64,000 nucleotides of DNA from Acidobacteriota bacterium (lineage in GTDB: Bacteria; Acidobacteriota; Thermoanaerobaculia; Multivoradales; Multivoraceae): assembly GCA_026707325.1 (NCBI GenBank), contig JAPOXA010000037.1:1-64000 (forward strand), given 5' to 3'. The translations under genes were made by a program, and so were the position numbers. Shown here piece by piece: positions 26,821 to 39,222 of the stretch. Numbering within the stretch: position 1 is the stretch's first letter; each line of letters starts with the position of its first letter. Under the pieces are notes generated by a model, which made no database searches, was not told the origin of the DNA, and saw nothing but the letters and a program-made list of their open reading frames with translations.

Positions 26821-27605
26821 AAAAAAAGAGGATAGGGACCGCTTCAGGAGTTTCGCCCGAATCGACCTCAGCCTCTCACCCCACCGTTCGCATCTCTCGG
26901 ACCTCTACAGCTTGGCGGGCATGGGTCTTGGAGCGCGAGCGCGCCACCAGCCGGGCTTTCCCTTCGCTCGTCTTCCCCTCCGGGTCTTCCGCTCAAGCTT
27001 GCGCCCTTGCGATCGCCCCTTCGGCTCTGACGGCCGAACGGTCCGCTGCGTCTTGCCTCAGGCAACCGACTCCTTGGCTTGCGCCTCCGAGCCTGCCGCC
27101 CTGCGGCTCGCCGCCGCGGGGACTCACCGAAGCCTGGCCTCTGCCGACCTGACGCCTGCGGGGCACTCCGTCGCTCGACTGGTCGGGTCTCACGACGAAG
27201 CCCCCGTAGGGCCTGCCGACGAGGCGCTTCAGTTACCGGTCGGCCATTCCGTTGCTGCCGGGCAACTTTCCGGCCGTCCGCTTCCCTGAAGCCGCCTTCC
27301 CAGTGACGTCTCCGTCGGGCTTTCGCCCTTCGGCGCCGCTCCCGGGAAGACTGTCGGCCACGGGAGCCACTCGATGACTGGAGCTTTTCGGAATCCGGTT
27401 TCCCCTTGGCTTGCGCCTCCGAGTCCCCCAACTCCCAGCGGCTCCTGCCGCCGAGCCCGGCGTCCGAGTCTTGACCCTCCTACCTTCACCTTCGATGAGC
27501 GCCCACCACGCGAACGTGACTTTCGCCCTTCTCAGGCTCCGATCCGAAGGTCGCGTCTCAGGACCGGTGGATCAGGATGCGATTCTTGGTCACAGTCCCT
27601 ATCCG
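26821..27605 (-). ncRNA. Large structured non-coding RNA, about 785 nt, class not recognised
   Basis: No frame here gives a plausible protein: all are Arg-rich or Pro/Leu-rich composition artefacts. The minus strand is strongly purine-rich, as in rRNA-like RNAs. Its ends pair perfectly: GGATAGGGAC at 27604-27595 with GTCCCTATCC at 26839-26830, 755 nt apart. The 3' arm is followed after two bases by T7 (26827-26821). Local hairpins include CACG-UUCG-CGUG (27507-27518), GGGC-GAAA-GCCC (27317-27328), CCC-UACG-GGG, GUUGC/GCAAC (27251-27266), UUGCC-UGA-GGCAA (27053-27065), UUCGGC/GCCGAA (27020-27038) and GCUCCCG/CGGGAGC (27338-27344, 27361-27367). A 20-nt block with a GGC-GCAA-GCC hairpin occurs twice (27072-27091 and 27404-27423). 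I found no match to RNase P, tmRNA, SRP, 6S, intron or rRNA signatures. Large ornate RNAs such as GOLLD, ROOL or OLE are the nearest in style only. Confidence 0.72.
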
Positions 27606-27611
27606 CGAAAC

Positions 27612-27641
27612 AACGTACAGGCCGTGTGAAGGGTATGTCAA
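27612..27641 (-). promoter_or_regulatory. Promoter of the large RNA
   Basis: On the minus strand a perfect -35 TTGACA (27641-27636) is followed by an 18-nt spacer and TACGTT (27617-27612) as a -10. The expected start, about seven bases on, is at 27604-27605, precisely the first base of the stem that closes the RNA. Confidence 0.6.
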
Positions 27642-27826
27642 GACGGCATTTCCGGCCGGCGGCGTGGCAAGCGGATCGTCCCGGCCGTAAGTGTTTTCTT
27701 TGCCGTCACTTGCCGCCCCCGAAAGCCGGTTGAGGTGCTCCGGAAGCCACTGCGGAATACCTGCGGATTCTCCGAATCCTCGGCGCCGGCGGGTCCGGAA
27801 TGGGGGCCCTGACCGGGTCGCGGACA

Positions 27827-27902
27827 TGGTGCCCAGGGGCGGATTCGAACCACCGACACCCTGATTTTCAGTCAGGTGCTCTACCAACTGAGCTACCTGG
27901 GC
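27827..27902 (-). tRNA. tRNA-Phe (anticodon GAA)
   Basis: Minus-strand cloverleaf: acceptor GCCCAGG with its partner, D arm AGCTCAGTTGGTAGAGC, anticodon loop CTGAAAA, T loop TTCGAAT, discriminator A and encoded CCA. It lies about 220 bp upstream of the large RNA on the same strand; the spacer has no recognised gene. Confidence 0.97.
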
Positions 27903-28017
27903 AGCGTCGCGCGGGCCGCACGCGGGCCGCACGATGGAGCAGGTTTCTAACAGCTTGGCACCTGGAAGCGCAATGGGCAAGGCAGCGGATCCTGCGTGCT
28001 ACGCTGCGCCGACGCCG

Positions 28018-29648
<1,631 letters not shown>

Positions 29649-29649
<1 letters not shown>

Positions 29650-30290
29650 TGTCACCCGTCCGGGCTGAGGCGCTGGCGGCCGTCGTGGCCGCCGCGCTCA
29701 TCGCCGCCCCACCGGCGCCGGCCGTCGACGACCCCTGGCAGGTCGTGGACGACTTCCGCCGGGCGCTTGACAGTTCGGGCCCCCTGTCGGCCGGCTTCGT
29801 GCAGACCTTCGTGCCCTTCGGCTTCGCGCCCGAGGACGGGGAAACCGAGCGCGGCAGCCTCGCCATCGACCTCCCGGGCTGCCTGCGCTGGGACTACGAC
29901 CCGCCGTTCGAGAAGGCGTTCCTGCTCTGCGGGCGCACGGTCCATCACTGGAATCCGGCCGAGACGGTCGGCCAGCGCTACGACCTCTCTGAACAGCCCG
30001 CGCCCGGCCTCGACTTCTTTCTGCTGACCACCAGCGACCTCCGGGACCGTTACGAGGCGGAGCTGGACACGGCGGAAGGGAACCGCCTGCGCCTCGTCCT
30101 GCGGCCGCTCGAACCGAGCGAAGACGTCGCCCTCGTGCAAGTGGTGATCGACGAAGACCAGCGGCTGCGGGAACTGACGTACCACGACGCCCAGCGCAAC
30201 GAGAACCGGTTCGTGGTCGGCGACTACCGCTCCGGCGCGCCGCCCGGCCGCTTCGAACCGCCCGCGGGCATCGACTGGGAAGAACCGTAA
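29649..30290 (+). CDS. LolA-like outer-membrane lipoprotein carrier
   Basis: 213 residues, ATG overlapping the purH stop (TGATG). A signal peptide (about 1-24) precedes a LolA-type single-domain fold: GPLSAGFVQTF, GSLAIDLPGCLRWDYDPP, an internal LLTTSDLRDRY and RFEPPAG at the end. LolA carries lipoproteins across the periplasm to LolB. The similarity is moderate, so it could also be a LolA-like protein with another cargo. It ends just before a palindromic repeat that may serve as its terminator. Confidence 0.75.
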
Positions 30291-30293
30291 ACA

Positions 30294-30385
30294 CTGGGTG
30301 CGCGGGTCTTCTGACCCGCTGCCGCCGCAGGCGTGTGACCCCGGGTCTTCTGACCCGGGGAAGGCCTGCGCCGCATAGCGGCGAC
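30294..30385. repeat. Palindromic element, composite copy
   Basis: Starts CTGGGTGCGCGGGTC with loop TTCT and GACCCG, then GCCGCC-GCA-GGCG, and a second hairpin CCCCGGGTC-TTCT-GACCCGGGG. The final part GCCGC-ATA-GCGGC resembles the internal stem of the full copies. It fills the gap between the LolA-like gene and the next gene's stop. Confidence 0.82.
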
Positions 30386-30388
30386 CTT

Positions 30389-31291
30389 CTACCGCCGAGC
30401 CCGGACAGCCCGCAACCCGGGCACGCCGGCAACCATCACCGTGTCGAAGCCGCGCCGGGCCGAATCGCGCCACGCCGGCCTGCCGGGAGTCAGCAGCAGC
30501 GGCCGTCGGTCGCAGTCGCCGGCCAGGCAGACGCGCAGTTCCCGGGGGATCTCGGCCGCCGCCGGTCGAAAGTCGAGTTCGAGCACGCCGGCCACCTCCC
30601 GGCCGAAGTCGACCCGATGAGACGACCGCCATCCGGGCTCAATCTCGAGGCCTGGCGACGCGGTCACGTGGACGATGCGCCAGGCGCGGGCCGAGCGCCA
30701 GATCTGATCGGGTTTCTGCAGCTCGCCGCGGCTCACGCGGCCCCAGCGGCCGACCGGCGGCCGTCCCCAGACGCGAACCGGTCCGAGCATCGGACTGGCT
30801 TCCGCGAGCGGGGTCTCACCCTTGACCAGCCGGGGATCCCAGTCAGTGAGGACCAGCCAGTCGCCGTCCGTCACCACCGGCATCGAGCCATCCGCGAGCT
30901 CGATGCCGGCGAGCACGCCGCCGTCGCCATGGGGCGTCCGTGCCTCGATCGTCAGGCGGTTCGAACCCTCGCGCAACAGGTGGGCGACCTGGAACTCGTC
31001 GATCGGTTCGCCCCGCCGGTACGCGCCGCGGGCGATCTGGTGTCCGTTCAGGTGCACCGCGTACTCGCGGTCGGCGGCGACGAACAGCCGCGCCGCCTCA
31101 GTGGGCGCCGCCGGCAACTCGAAGTCGCGCAACAACACGTAGACCGCCGGCTGTCCCGGCTTGGCAGAGGCGTCGTCGGTCCAGATCCACTCGGCCGCGC
31201 CGGTCGGCGCCGGGGCGCTGACGCAGGCCGGCTGCGCGAATCCGACGACAAGCAGCGAGACGGCGAGTGCGCCTGAACGCGTTCTCTTCAC
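30389..31291 (-). CDS. Lipoprotein with rhamnosidase-N-like (galactose-binding) domain
   Basis: 300 residues with a lipobox (FAQPAC, Cys near 23). AEWIWTDD, VYVLLRDFELP, ADREYAVHLNGHQIARG and the DVTxLLREG-type block match the N-terminal beta-sandwich of alpha-L-rhamnosidases and related carbohydrate-binding domains. No catalytic domain follows, so it may bind sugar only. It stands alone between a repeat and the divergent kdsB. Function not known. Confidence 0.62.
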   Translation of the reverse strand: MKRTRSGALAVSLLVVGFAQPACVSAPAPTGAAEWIWTDDASAKPGQPAVYVLLRDFELPAAPTEAARLFVAADREYAVHLNGHQIARGAYRRGEPIDEFQVAHLLREGSNRLTIEARTPHGDGGVLAGIELADGSMPVVTDGDWLVLTDWDPRLVKGETPLAEASPMLGPVRVWGRPPVGRWGRVSRGELQKPDQIWRSARAWRIVHVTASPGLEIEPGWRSSHRVDFGREVAGVLELDFRPAAAEIPRELRVCLAGDCDRRPLLLTPGRPAWRDSARRGFDTVMVAGVPGLRAVRARR

Positions 31292-31342
31292 GCTGCGAGC
31301 CTAACGCCGTCGCGGTTTGACCCCCGGCGCGGCGCGCGGGTA

Positions 31343-33843
<2,501 letters not shown>

Positions 33844-33850
33844 GGACGTC

Positions 33851-34687
33851 TTGGCGGACCGCTTCGAGCTCGCGCCGGGGGTCGCGCTCGGCGGCGGCGC
33901 GCTGCCGGTGATCGCCGGCCCCTGCGTGATCGAGGGCCGCGACTGGCTGGTCGGCTTCGGCCAGGAACTGCAAGCGATGAGCCATCGCCTGGGCCTGCCG
34001 CTGATCTTCAAGTCCTCCTTCGACAAGGCGAACCGCAGTTCCGGCGATAGCTTCCGGGGTCCCGGCCTGGCCGACGGCCTGGCCGCGCTGCGGGAGGTCA
34101 AGGAGGCGACCGGCCTCCCGGTCCTGACCGACGTCCACGAGGCGAACCAGTGCGGCGCCGCCGCCGAAGTCTGCGAAGTGCTCCAGATCCCGGCCTTCCT
34201 CTGCCGGCAGACCGACCTGGTGATCGAGGCCGCGGCCACCGGCAGAGCCCTCCTGATCAAGAAGGGCCAGTTCATGGCGCCCGCCGACATGGCGAGGACC
34301 GTCGACAAGGCGCGGGCGACCGGCAACGCCCGCGTCGCCGTCACAGAGCGCGGCAGCTCGTTCGGCTACCACAACCTGGTCGTCGACATGCGGAGCTTCC
34401 GGATCCTGGACGAGCACGGGATCGCCGTCCTCTACGACGTGACCCACTCCCTGCAGCTTCCCGGAGCGCGGGAGAAGGAAAGCGGCGGCGACCGCCGCTT
34501 CGCTGAACCCCTGACGCGGGCCGCCATGGCCGCCGGCGCTGCGGGCCTCTACCTGGAGGTGCACCCCGACCCGGACAGCGCGCAGTGCGACCGGGAGACG
34601 CAGTTGCCGCTCCAGCGGGCCGAGAACCTGCTCCTCTCCGCGCTCGAGATCCACCGTTCGCGCACCGCCGAGGGACCCTGGGTGTGA
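33851..34687 (+). CDS. kdsA: KDO-8-phosphate synthase
   Basis: 278 residues from a TTG at 33851. It condenses PEP with arabinose 5-phosphate. Motifs: VIAGPCVIEG, FKSSFDKANRSS, LTDVHE, CRQTDL, KKGQFMAP and TERGSSFGYHNLVVDMR; the late DVTHSLQLPGA block is intact. A Cys in the AGPCVIEG loop does not by itself tell metal dependence. The gene overlaps kdsD by four bases (GTGA). Confidence 0.97.
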   Translation: MADRFELAPGVALGGGALPVIAGPCVIEGRDWLVGFGQELQAMSHRLGLPLIFKSSFDKANRSSGDSFRGPGLADGLAALREVKEATGLPVLTDVHEANQCGAAAEVCEVLQIPAFLCRQTDLVIEAAATGRALLIKKGQFMAPADMARTVDKARATGNARVAVTERGSSFGYHNLVVDMRSFRILDEHGIAVLYDVTHSLQLPGAREKESGGDRRFAEPLTRAAMAAGAAGLYLEVHPDPDSAQCDRETQLPLQRAENLLLSALEIHRSRTAEGPWV

Positions 34688-35709
34688 CCGCTTCCAGGGT
34701 GGCCGGGCAGGTCGGGGCGGCGGCCTGTGCGGACCGCAGCCTGGAGATCGCCCGCAAGGTGCTGGAGATCGAGGCTGCCGCCATTCAGGGGTTGGTCGGC
34801 CAGCTCGGCGACGACTTCGCGGAGGCGGTGCGGCGGATGCGCGACTGCCGGGGCCGCGTCGTCTGTACCGGCATGGGCAAGAGCGGTCACGTGATGAAGA
34901 AGGTGGCGGCAACCCTGTCCTCGACCGGGACGCCGGCGCTCTTCATTCACCCGGCCGAGGCGATCCACGGCGACCTCGGCATGATCGTGCCGGGCGACGT
35001 CGTCCTGGCCGCGTCGTCGTCCGGCGGCACGGAAGAACTCCTCAAGATGATCGACGTGCTGCATCGTCGCGGCGTTCCCCTGATCGCGATCACCGGCGCC
35101 GTCCGGAGCACGATCGCCGAGCGGGCCGATCTGCACCTTTCGGCCGCGATCGACCAGGAGGCCTGCCCCCTGAACCTGGCCCCCACCGCGTCGACGACCG
35201 CGACCCTGGCCCTGGGCGACGCCCTCGCGATGGCGCTGCTCGAAGCCCGCGGCTTCACGCTGGAGGATTTCGCGACGCTTCATCCGGGCGGCTCGCTCGG
35301 ACGCCGCCTGATGACCGTGGAGCAGGTCATGCACCGCGGCGACGCCCTGCCGCGCGTGAGGCTCGAAGCGTCCCTGCGCGAGGCGCTGTTCGAGATGACC
35401 GAGAAGTCGTTCGGCATCACGGCGGTCCTCGACGACGCCGGCCGCCTCTGCGGCGTGATCTCCGACGGCGACCTGCGGCGGCTGCTGAACACCGAGCCGG
35501 CACCGGGCGCCGCCGGCGGCGCTTTCCTCGACCGCTCGGTTCGCCACTACATGACGCCCGAGCCGAAGACGATCCCCGCCGACGCCCTGGTCACCGTCGC
35601 CCAGGAGGCGATGGAGCGGCACCGCATCACGTCCCTGTTCACCTGCCACGCCGACGGCCGGCTCGAAGGCCTGGTGCACATTCACGACCTCTGGGGCCTG
35701 CGCCGCTAG
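34684..35709 (+). CDS. kdsD: Arabinose-5-phosphate isomerase, SIS + CBS pair
   Basis: 341 residues from GTG 34684, overlapping kdsA. An SIS domain (about 30-170) has CTGMGKSGHVMKKVAATLSSTG, HGDLGMI and SSSGGTEELL. Two CBS domains follow (about 205-335, MTVEQVMHRGDALP and MTPEPKTIPADALVTV). It converts ribulose 5-phosphate to arabinose 5-phosphate, the substrate of KdsA just upstream. The HPGGSLGRRL stretch between the domains is typical of KdsD/KpsF. Confidence 0.96.
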   Translation: MTASRVAGQVGAAACADRSLEIARKVLEIEAAAIQGLVGQLGDDFAEAVRRMRDCRGRVVCTGMGKSGHVMKKVAATLSSTGTPALFIHPAEAIHGDLGMIVPGDVVLAASSSGGTEELLKMIDVLHRRGVPLIAITGAVRSTIAERADLHLSAAIDQEACPLNLAPTASTTATLALGDALAMALLEARGFTLEDFATLHPGGSLGRRLMTVEQVMHRGDALPRVRLEASLREALFEMTEKSFGITAVLDDAGRLCGVISDGDLRRLLNTEPAPGAAGGAFLDRSVRHYMTPEPKTIPADALVTVAQEAMERHRITSLFTCHADGRLEGLVHIHDLWGLRR

Positions 35710-35723
35710 CTTTCGCGAGCCCG

Positions 35724-36227
35724 ATGCCTTCCATGCTCTCCTCCGTCGTTCTGCGGCTCCGCTTCCTGCTCTTCGACGTCGACGGCGTCCTCACCGACGG
35801 CCGGCTCTACTACGTCGGCGACGAGGTGGCCGTGGCGTTCGACACCCGGGACGGCCTGGCCGTGCGCCGCGCGCGCGAGGCGGGCCTCGGGATGGGCCTG
35901 CTCAGCGCCAGGAGAGACTCTCCGGCCGTCGAGCGCCGCGCCGCCGACCTGGGCTTCGACGAGGTCCTCCTGGGTTGCCGCGACAAGGCCGCGGCCTTCG
36001 CCGACCTGCTGGAGCGCCAGGGGCTCGACGCGTCCGAGGTCGCCTACGTCGGCGACGACCTGGTCGACCTGCCGGTGCTGCGCGCCGCGGGCCTGTCCGC
36101 GGCCCCGGCCGACGCCGTGCAGGAAGTGCGCGACAACGTCGACCTCGTGCTCGACGCCCGCGGCGGCCGCGGCGCCGCCCGCGAACTCGTCGATCGCATC
36201 ATCGAAGCCCTGGGCCCCGTCTCGTAA
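35724..36227 (+). CDS. kdsC: KDO-8-phosphate phosphatase, HAD family
   Basis: 167 residues; ATG 35724 or 35733. The HAD nucleophile is FDVDGVLTDG, motif II is the Ser in LLSARRDSP, a Lys is in CRDKAAAF, and motif IV is YVGDDLVDLP. No cap domain, as in the tetrameric KdsC type. It removes phosphate from KDO-8-P before KdsB acts. It closes the KDO operon and is followed directly by a full-length palindromic element. Confidence 0.95.
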   Translation: MPSMLSSVVLRLRFLLFDVDGVLTDGRLYYVGDEVAVAFDTRDGLAVRRAREAGLGMGLLSARRDSPAVERRAADLGFDEVLLGCRDKAAAFADLLERQGLDASEVAYVGDDLVDLPVLRAAGLSAAPADAVQEVRDNVDLVLDARGGRGAARELVDRIIEALGPVS

Positions 36228-36230
36228 ACA

Positions 36231-36370
36231 CTGGGTGCGCGGGTCTTCTGACCCGCTGCCGCCGAAGGCGGCCGACAGTATCGTCGCCGGCCTCTGGCCG
36301 GCGGCCCTGCTGTCCGGGCTGCGCCGCTCCGCGGCTCCGCCCGGAGGGCGGGTCAGAAGACCCGCGCACC
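36231..36370. repeat. Palindromic element, full length (about 140 bp)
   Basis: Perfect terminal inverted repeats of 22 bp: GGTGCGCGGGTC-TTCT-GACCCG at 36234-36255 and the reverse complement ending GCGCACC at 36370. Each arm can also fold on itself. Between them lie GCCGCC-GAA-GGCGGC, GCCGGCC-TCT-GGCCGGC and GCGCCGC-TCC-GCGGC-type stems. Placed between convergent kdsC and tatC, where it could end transcription from both sides. Confidence 0.92.
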
Positions 36371-36378
36371 GACACCTG

Positions 36379-37230
36379 CTAGTCGGGCTCTTCTTCGATC
36401 CGCCTGCGGCGCCGCTGCACGAGCGCCGAAGCCCCGACCCCGACCAGATACAGCAACAACGTCGGCCCGGCCACGATCGTCATGTTCACGACATCCGGCG
36501 TCGGCGTGATGACGGCGGAGAGGACGATGATGAGGAGCACGGCCCAGCGGAAGTGCCGCATCAGGAACCGCGGCGTGACGACCCCGAGCTGCGAGAGCAT
36601 GAAGATCACGATGGGGAGCTGGAACATGACCGCCAGCCCGAGCAGGACGTTGACCGCGAAGCTGAAGTAGCGCTCGATCCGGATGTCCGCGTCCCAGCCG
36701 CTGCTCACGCCCATGTTGACCAGGAACTCGACCGCGAAGGGCAGGGCGACGAAGTAGCCGAAGGCGCCGCCGCCGATGAAGAAGAAGGAGCCGAAGAAGA
36801 TGAAGGGGATCGCGTAGCGCTTCTCGCGGCGGTAGAGGCCCGGCGAGACGAAGCCCCAGAGCTGGGCGACGAGATAGGGCGACGTGACGAAGACGGCGGC
36901 CAGCAGAGCCACCTTCACGTGCACGATGAACGGATCCGCGACGCCGTCGAAGACGAGCTGGTCGACGTGGGGCTCGATCGGTTTCGCCAGGAAGGTGTAG
37001 ATCTCCTCGGCGAAGGCGAAGCAGCCGAAGAAGGCGACCACCACGACGATCAGCGTGCGCAGGATGCGGCGGCGCAGCTCGTCGAGGTGCTCGAGCAGCG
37101 TCATCCGCGGAAGTTCTTCTTCTTCCTCCTCGTCGGGCTTCTTCTTGCCCAGCCTCGTCTCGGGCAACCGCTCCGGTTCCGGCGCTTCGGGCGGCTGGAC
37201 CGGAGCGTCGTCCTCAGACTGCGGGGTCAC
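36379..37230 (-). CDS. tatC: Sec-independent protein translocase TatC
   Basis: 283 residues from GTG 37230. A charged N-terminal tail (KKKPDEEEEEELP) leads to the conserved MTLLEHLDELRRRIL, followed by six membrane segments with FVSPGLYRREKRYAIPFI, FQLPIVIFMLSQLGVVTP and the VITPTPDVVN end. With TatA it moves folded Tat substrates across the inner membrane. Start overlaps the tatA stop by 17 bases. It ends with a basic stretch near the palindromic repeat. Confidence 0.97.
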   Translation of the reverse strand: MTPQSEDDAPVQPPEAPEPERLPETRLGKKKPDEEEEEELPRMTLLEHLDELRRRILRTLIVVVVAFFGCFAFAEEIYTFLAKPIEPHVDQLVFDGVADPFIVHVKVALLAAVFVTSPYLVAQLWGFVSPGLYRREKRYAIPFIFFGSFFFIGGGAFGYFVALPFAVEFLVNMGVSSGWDADIRIERYFSFAVNVLLGLAVMFQLPIVIFMLSQLGVVTPRFLMRHFRWAVLLIIVLSAVITPTPDVVNMTIVAGPTLLLYLVGVGASALVQRRRRRIEEEPD

Positions 37231-37510
37231 TCGGAGCCCCGGCGCCCGATTCGCGCGGTTTCTTCGAACTGGCCGGGTTCGACGCGCTCGCGCTCCAGGC
37301 GGGAGTGTCGATGCGCCGAGCCGGCGCGGGCCGCTTCTCGTCGTCGAGCTCGACGTCGATGGAGCGCTTCAGGTCCGTCGTGGCGCGCCGGAACTCGGCC
37401 ATCCCGCGACCGAGCGTGCGGCCGAGCTCGGGCAGCTTCCTGGGACCGAAGATGAGCAGGGCCGCCGCCAGGATGAAGAGCATCTCCTGCATGCCGATCG
37501 GGCCGAACAT
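37214..37510 (-). CDS. tatA: TatA/B-type translocase subunit
   Basis: 98 residues from ATG 37510. MFGPIGMQEMLFILAAALL is the single membrane helix with an early Glu, then FGPRKLPELGRTLGRGMAEFRRA is the hinge and amphipathic helix of the TatA/B family. The tail is acidic and Lys-rich. Only one such gene lies beside tatC, so it may serve as both TatA and TatB unless another copy exists elsewhere. It is divergent from the protease gene by about 60 bp. Confidence 0.92.
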   Translation of the reverse strand: MFGPIGMQEMLFILAAALLIFGPRKLPELGRTLGRGMAEFRRATTDLKRSIDVELDDEKRPAPARRIDTPAWSASASNPASSKKPRESGAGAPSDPAV

Positions 37511-37542
37511 GGCCCGGCATGATACGCCAACCGGTTTGCGGC

Positions 37543-37551
37543 TGGTACAAT
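37543..37551 (+). promoter_or_regulatory. Extended -10 promoter before the S41 protease
   Basis: TG-n-TACAAT (TG at 37543, hexamer 37546-37551), with no good -35. The start codon GTG at 37570 follows closely. Confidence 0.4.
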
Positions 37552-37569
37552 CCCGGCCCCGGTGAAGTC

Positions 37570-39219
37570 GTGAAGCAACCCTGGCGCAATCTGGCACTCC
37601 TTCTCTTCGCCGCGGCCGTGGTCGTCGGCGGCCTTGCGGGCGGCAACCTGGTCGCGATCAACGCGGACCAGATGGCCCAGGTCCGCCTCTACACGGAACT
37701 GGTCGAGACGGCTCACGCGAACTACGCGGTCGACGACGTCACCTACCGGGATCTCGTCTACGCCTCGATCGGGGGCATGCTGCGCAACCTCGATCCGCAC
37801 ACGAGCTTCCTGCCTCCCGTGGCCTACGACACGATGCGCGAGCGCCAGCAGAGTTCCTTCTACGGCCTGGGCATCTACGTCGGCACGCGCAACAACCGCC
37901 TTACCGTCATCTCGCCGATCGAGGGCACGCCGGGCTACGAGAAGGGCATCCGGGCCGGCGACATCATCCACCTGATCAACGGCGAGCCGACCGAGGAGAT
38001 GAACCCGAACGAGGCGATCCGGAAGCTCAAGGGGCCGAAGGGCACGGACGTCACGGTGACGCTGCTTCGTCCCGGCCTGGACGAACCGCTGGAGGTCACG
38101 GTGACGCGGGCCGAGATCCCGCAGGAGACCGTCCGCCACGCCCACATGTTGACGCCGGACACCGGCTTCCTCTGGATCACGGACTTCTCCCGCTCGACCG
38201 GCGGAGAGGTCGCCCGCGCCCTGGCCGAACTCAGGGAACAGGGCATGCAGCGGCTGATTCTCGATCTCCGGTTCAACGGCGGCGGCCTGCTCGACCAGGC
38301 GATCGCCGTCTCCGACCAGTTCGTGCCTCCGGGCACGACGATCGTCGAGACCAGGGGCCGGATCGACAGTTCCCATCAGTCGTACCGCTCCACCGGCCGC
38401 CACGAGCCGCTCGGCCTGCCGGTCGTCGTGCTCGTGAACGGCGGCTCCGCTTCCGCCTCCGAGATCGTCTCGGGGGCCATCCAGGATCACGACGTCGGCC
38501 TCGTCGTCGGGGAGTCGACCTGGGGCAAGGGCCTGGTGCAGACGGTCTACGAGCTGTCCTACGGCGCCGGCCTGGCCCTGACGACGGCGCGCTACTACAC
38601 GCCGGCGGGGCGGCTGATCCAGCGCGACTACTCCTCGTACTGGGACTACTACACCGGGTACGACGCGAACGGCGACAACGGCGACGAGGACGAGCCGCCG
38701 CCGGTCGATCGGCCTGAGAGCGAAGATCGGCCTGTCTTCCGCACCGATCTCGGCCGCGAGGTCTACGGCGGCGGCGGCGTGACGCCCGACTACGTGGTCG
38801 AACTGGACGAGGATCCGCTCGTCATTCTCCGCCTGCGGACGCGGAGCGGCTTCCACCGCTTCCCCTTCGAGGAGGGGGTGCCCGAAGGGGTCGACTCAAC
38901 CGACTGGCAGGTGCCGGACGACTACCTGGAACGGTTCTGGGACTGGATCGTCGAGGAAGACCTCGTCTCCGCCGAAGAACTGGAAGAGGCGCTGGAGAAC
39001 CCCGCCGTCGAGCGCCACGCCCGCGTGCGGCTCCGCTACGAGATCTTCAACACCGCGTTCGGCCTGACCGAGGGCTTCAAGGCCGAGCGGCAGCTCGACA
39101 ACCAGCTCGTACGGGCGCTCGAACTCCTCGACGAAGCGGAGGAGTTGCTGGAGCGCCGCATGGAGCAGGACCGCCAGACCCGCGGCCGCAGCCGCAGCAC
39201 CGGCCTGGTCGCCCCATAG
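37570..39219 (+). CDS. C-terminal processing protease (S41, CtpA type)
   Basis: 549 residues from GTG 37570, which begins a membrane-targeting N-terminus (PWRNLALLLFAAAVVVGG). An N-terminal helical part has GGMLRNLDPHTSFLPP, a PDZ domain follows (about 95-175), then the S41 core with LDLRFNGGGLLDQAIAVSD, the catalytic Ser in NGGSASASEIVSGAI, and the Lys in TWGKGLVQ. It trims or degrades envelope proteins in the periplasm. The last 120 residues are acidic and unlike the shortest family members. It is followed 3 bp after its stop by a full-length palindromic element. Confidence 0.93.
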   Translation: MKQPWRNLALLLFAAAVVVGGLAGGNLVAINADQMAQVRLYTELVETAHANYAVDDVTYRDLVYASIGGMLRNLDPHTSFLPPVAYDTMRERQQSSFYGLGIYVGTRNNRLTVISPIEGTPGYEKGIRAGDIIHLINGEPTEEMNPNEAIRKLKGPKGTDVTVTLLRPGLDEPLEVTVTRAEIPQETVRHAHMLTPDTGFLWITDFSRSTGGEVARALAELREQGMQRLILDLRFNGGGLLDQAIAVSDQFVPPGTTIVETRGRIDSSHQSYRSTGRHEPLGLPVVVLVNGGSASASEIVSGAIQDHDVGLVVGESTWGKGLVQTVYELSYGAGLALTTARYYTPAGRLIQRDYSSYWDYYTGYDANGDNGDEDEPPPVDRPESEDRPVFRTDLGREVYGGGGVTPDYVVELDEDPLVILRLRTRSGFHRFPFEEGVPEGVDSTDWQVPDDYLERFWDWIVEEDLVSAEELEEALENPAVERHARVRLRYEIFNTAFGLTEGFKAERQLDNQLVRALELLDEAEELLERRMEQDRQTRGRSRSTGLVAP

Positions 39220-39222
39220 CCA

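Noticed and set aside
26868..27431. 187-codon minus-strand frame in the RNA gene
   Set aside because: Arg/Gly/Ser-rich with no fold; the RNA hairpins explain the bases.
26821..27605. RNase P, tmRNA, SRP, 6S, group I/II intron or rRNA fragment
   Set aside because: I looked for GAGGAAAGTCC-type P4 strands, a tRNA-like end with tag frame, the SRP GNAR loop, domain V of group II introns and conserved rRNA blocks; none was found by eye. A model search could overturn this.
27558..27980. Minus-strand open frame with VAQLVEHLTENQGVGGSN
   Set aside because: This is the well-known false peptide from translating a tRNA (tRNA-Phe at 27827-27902).
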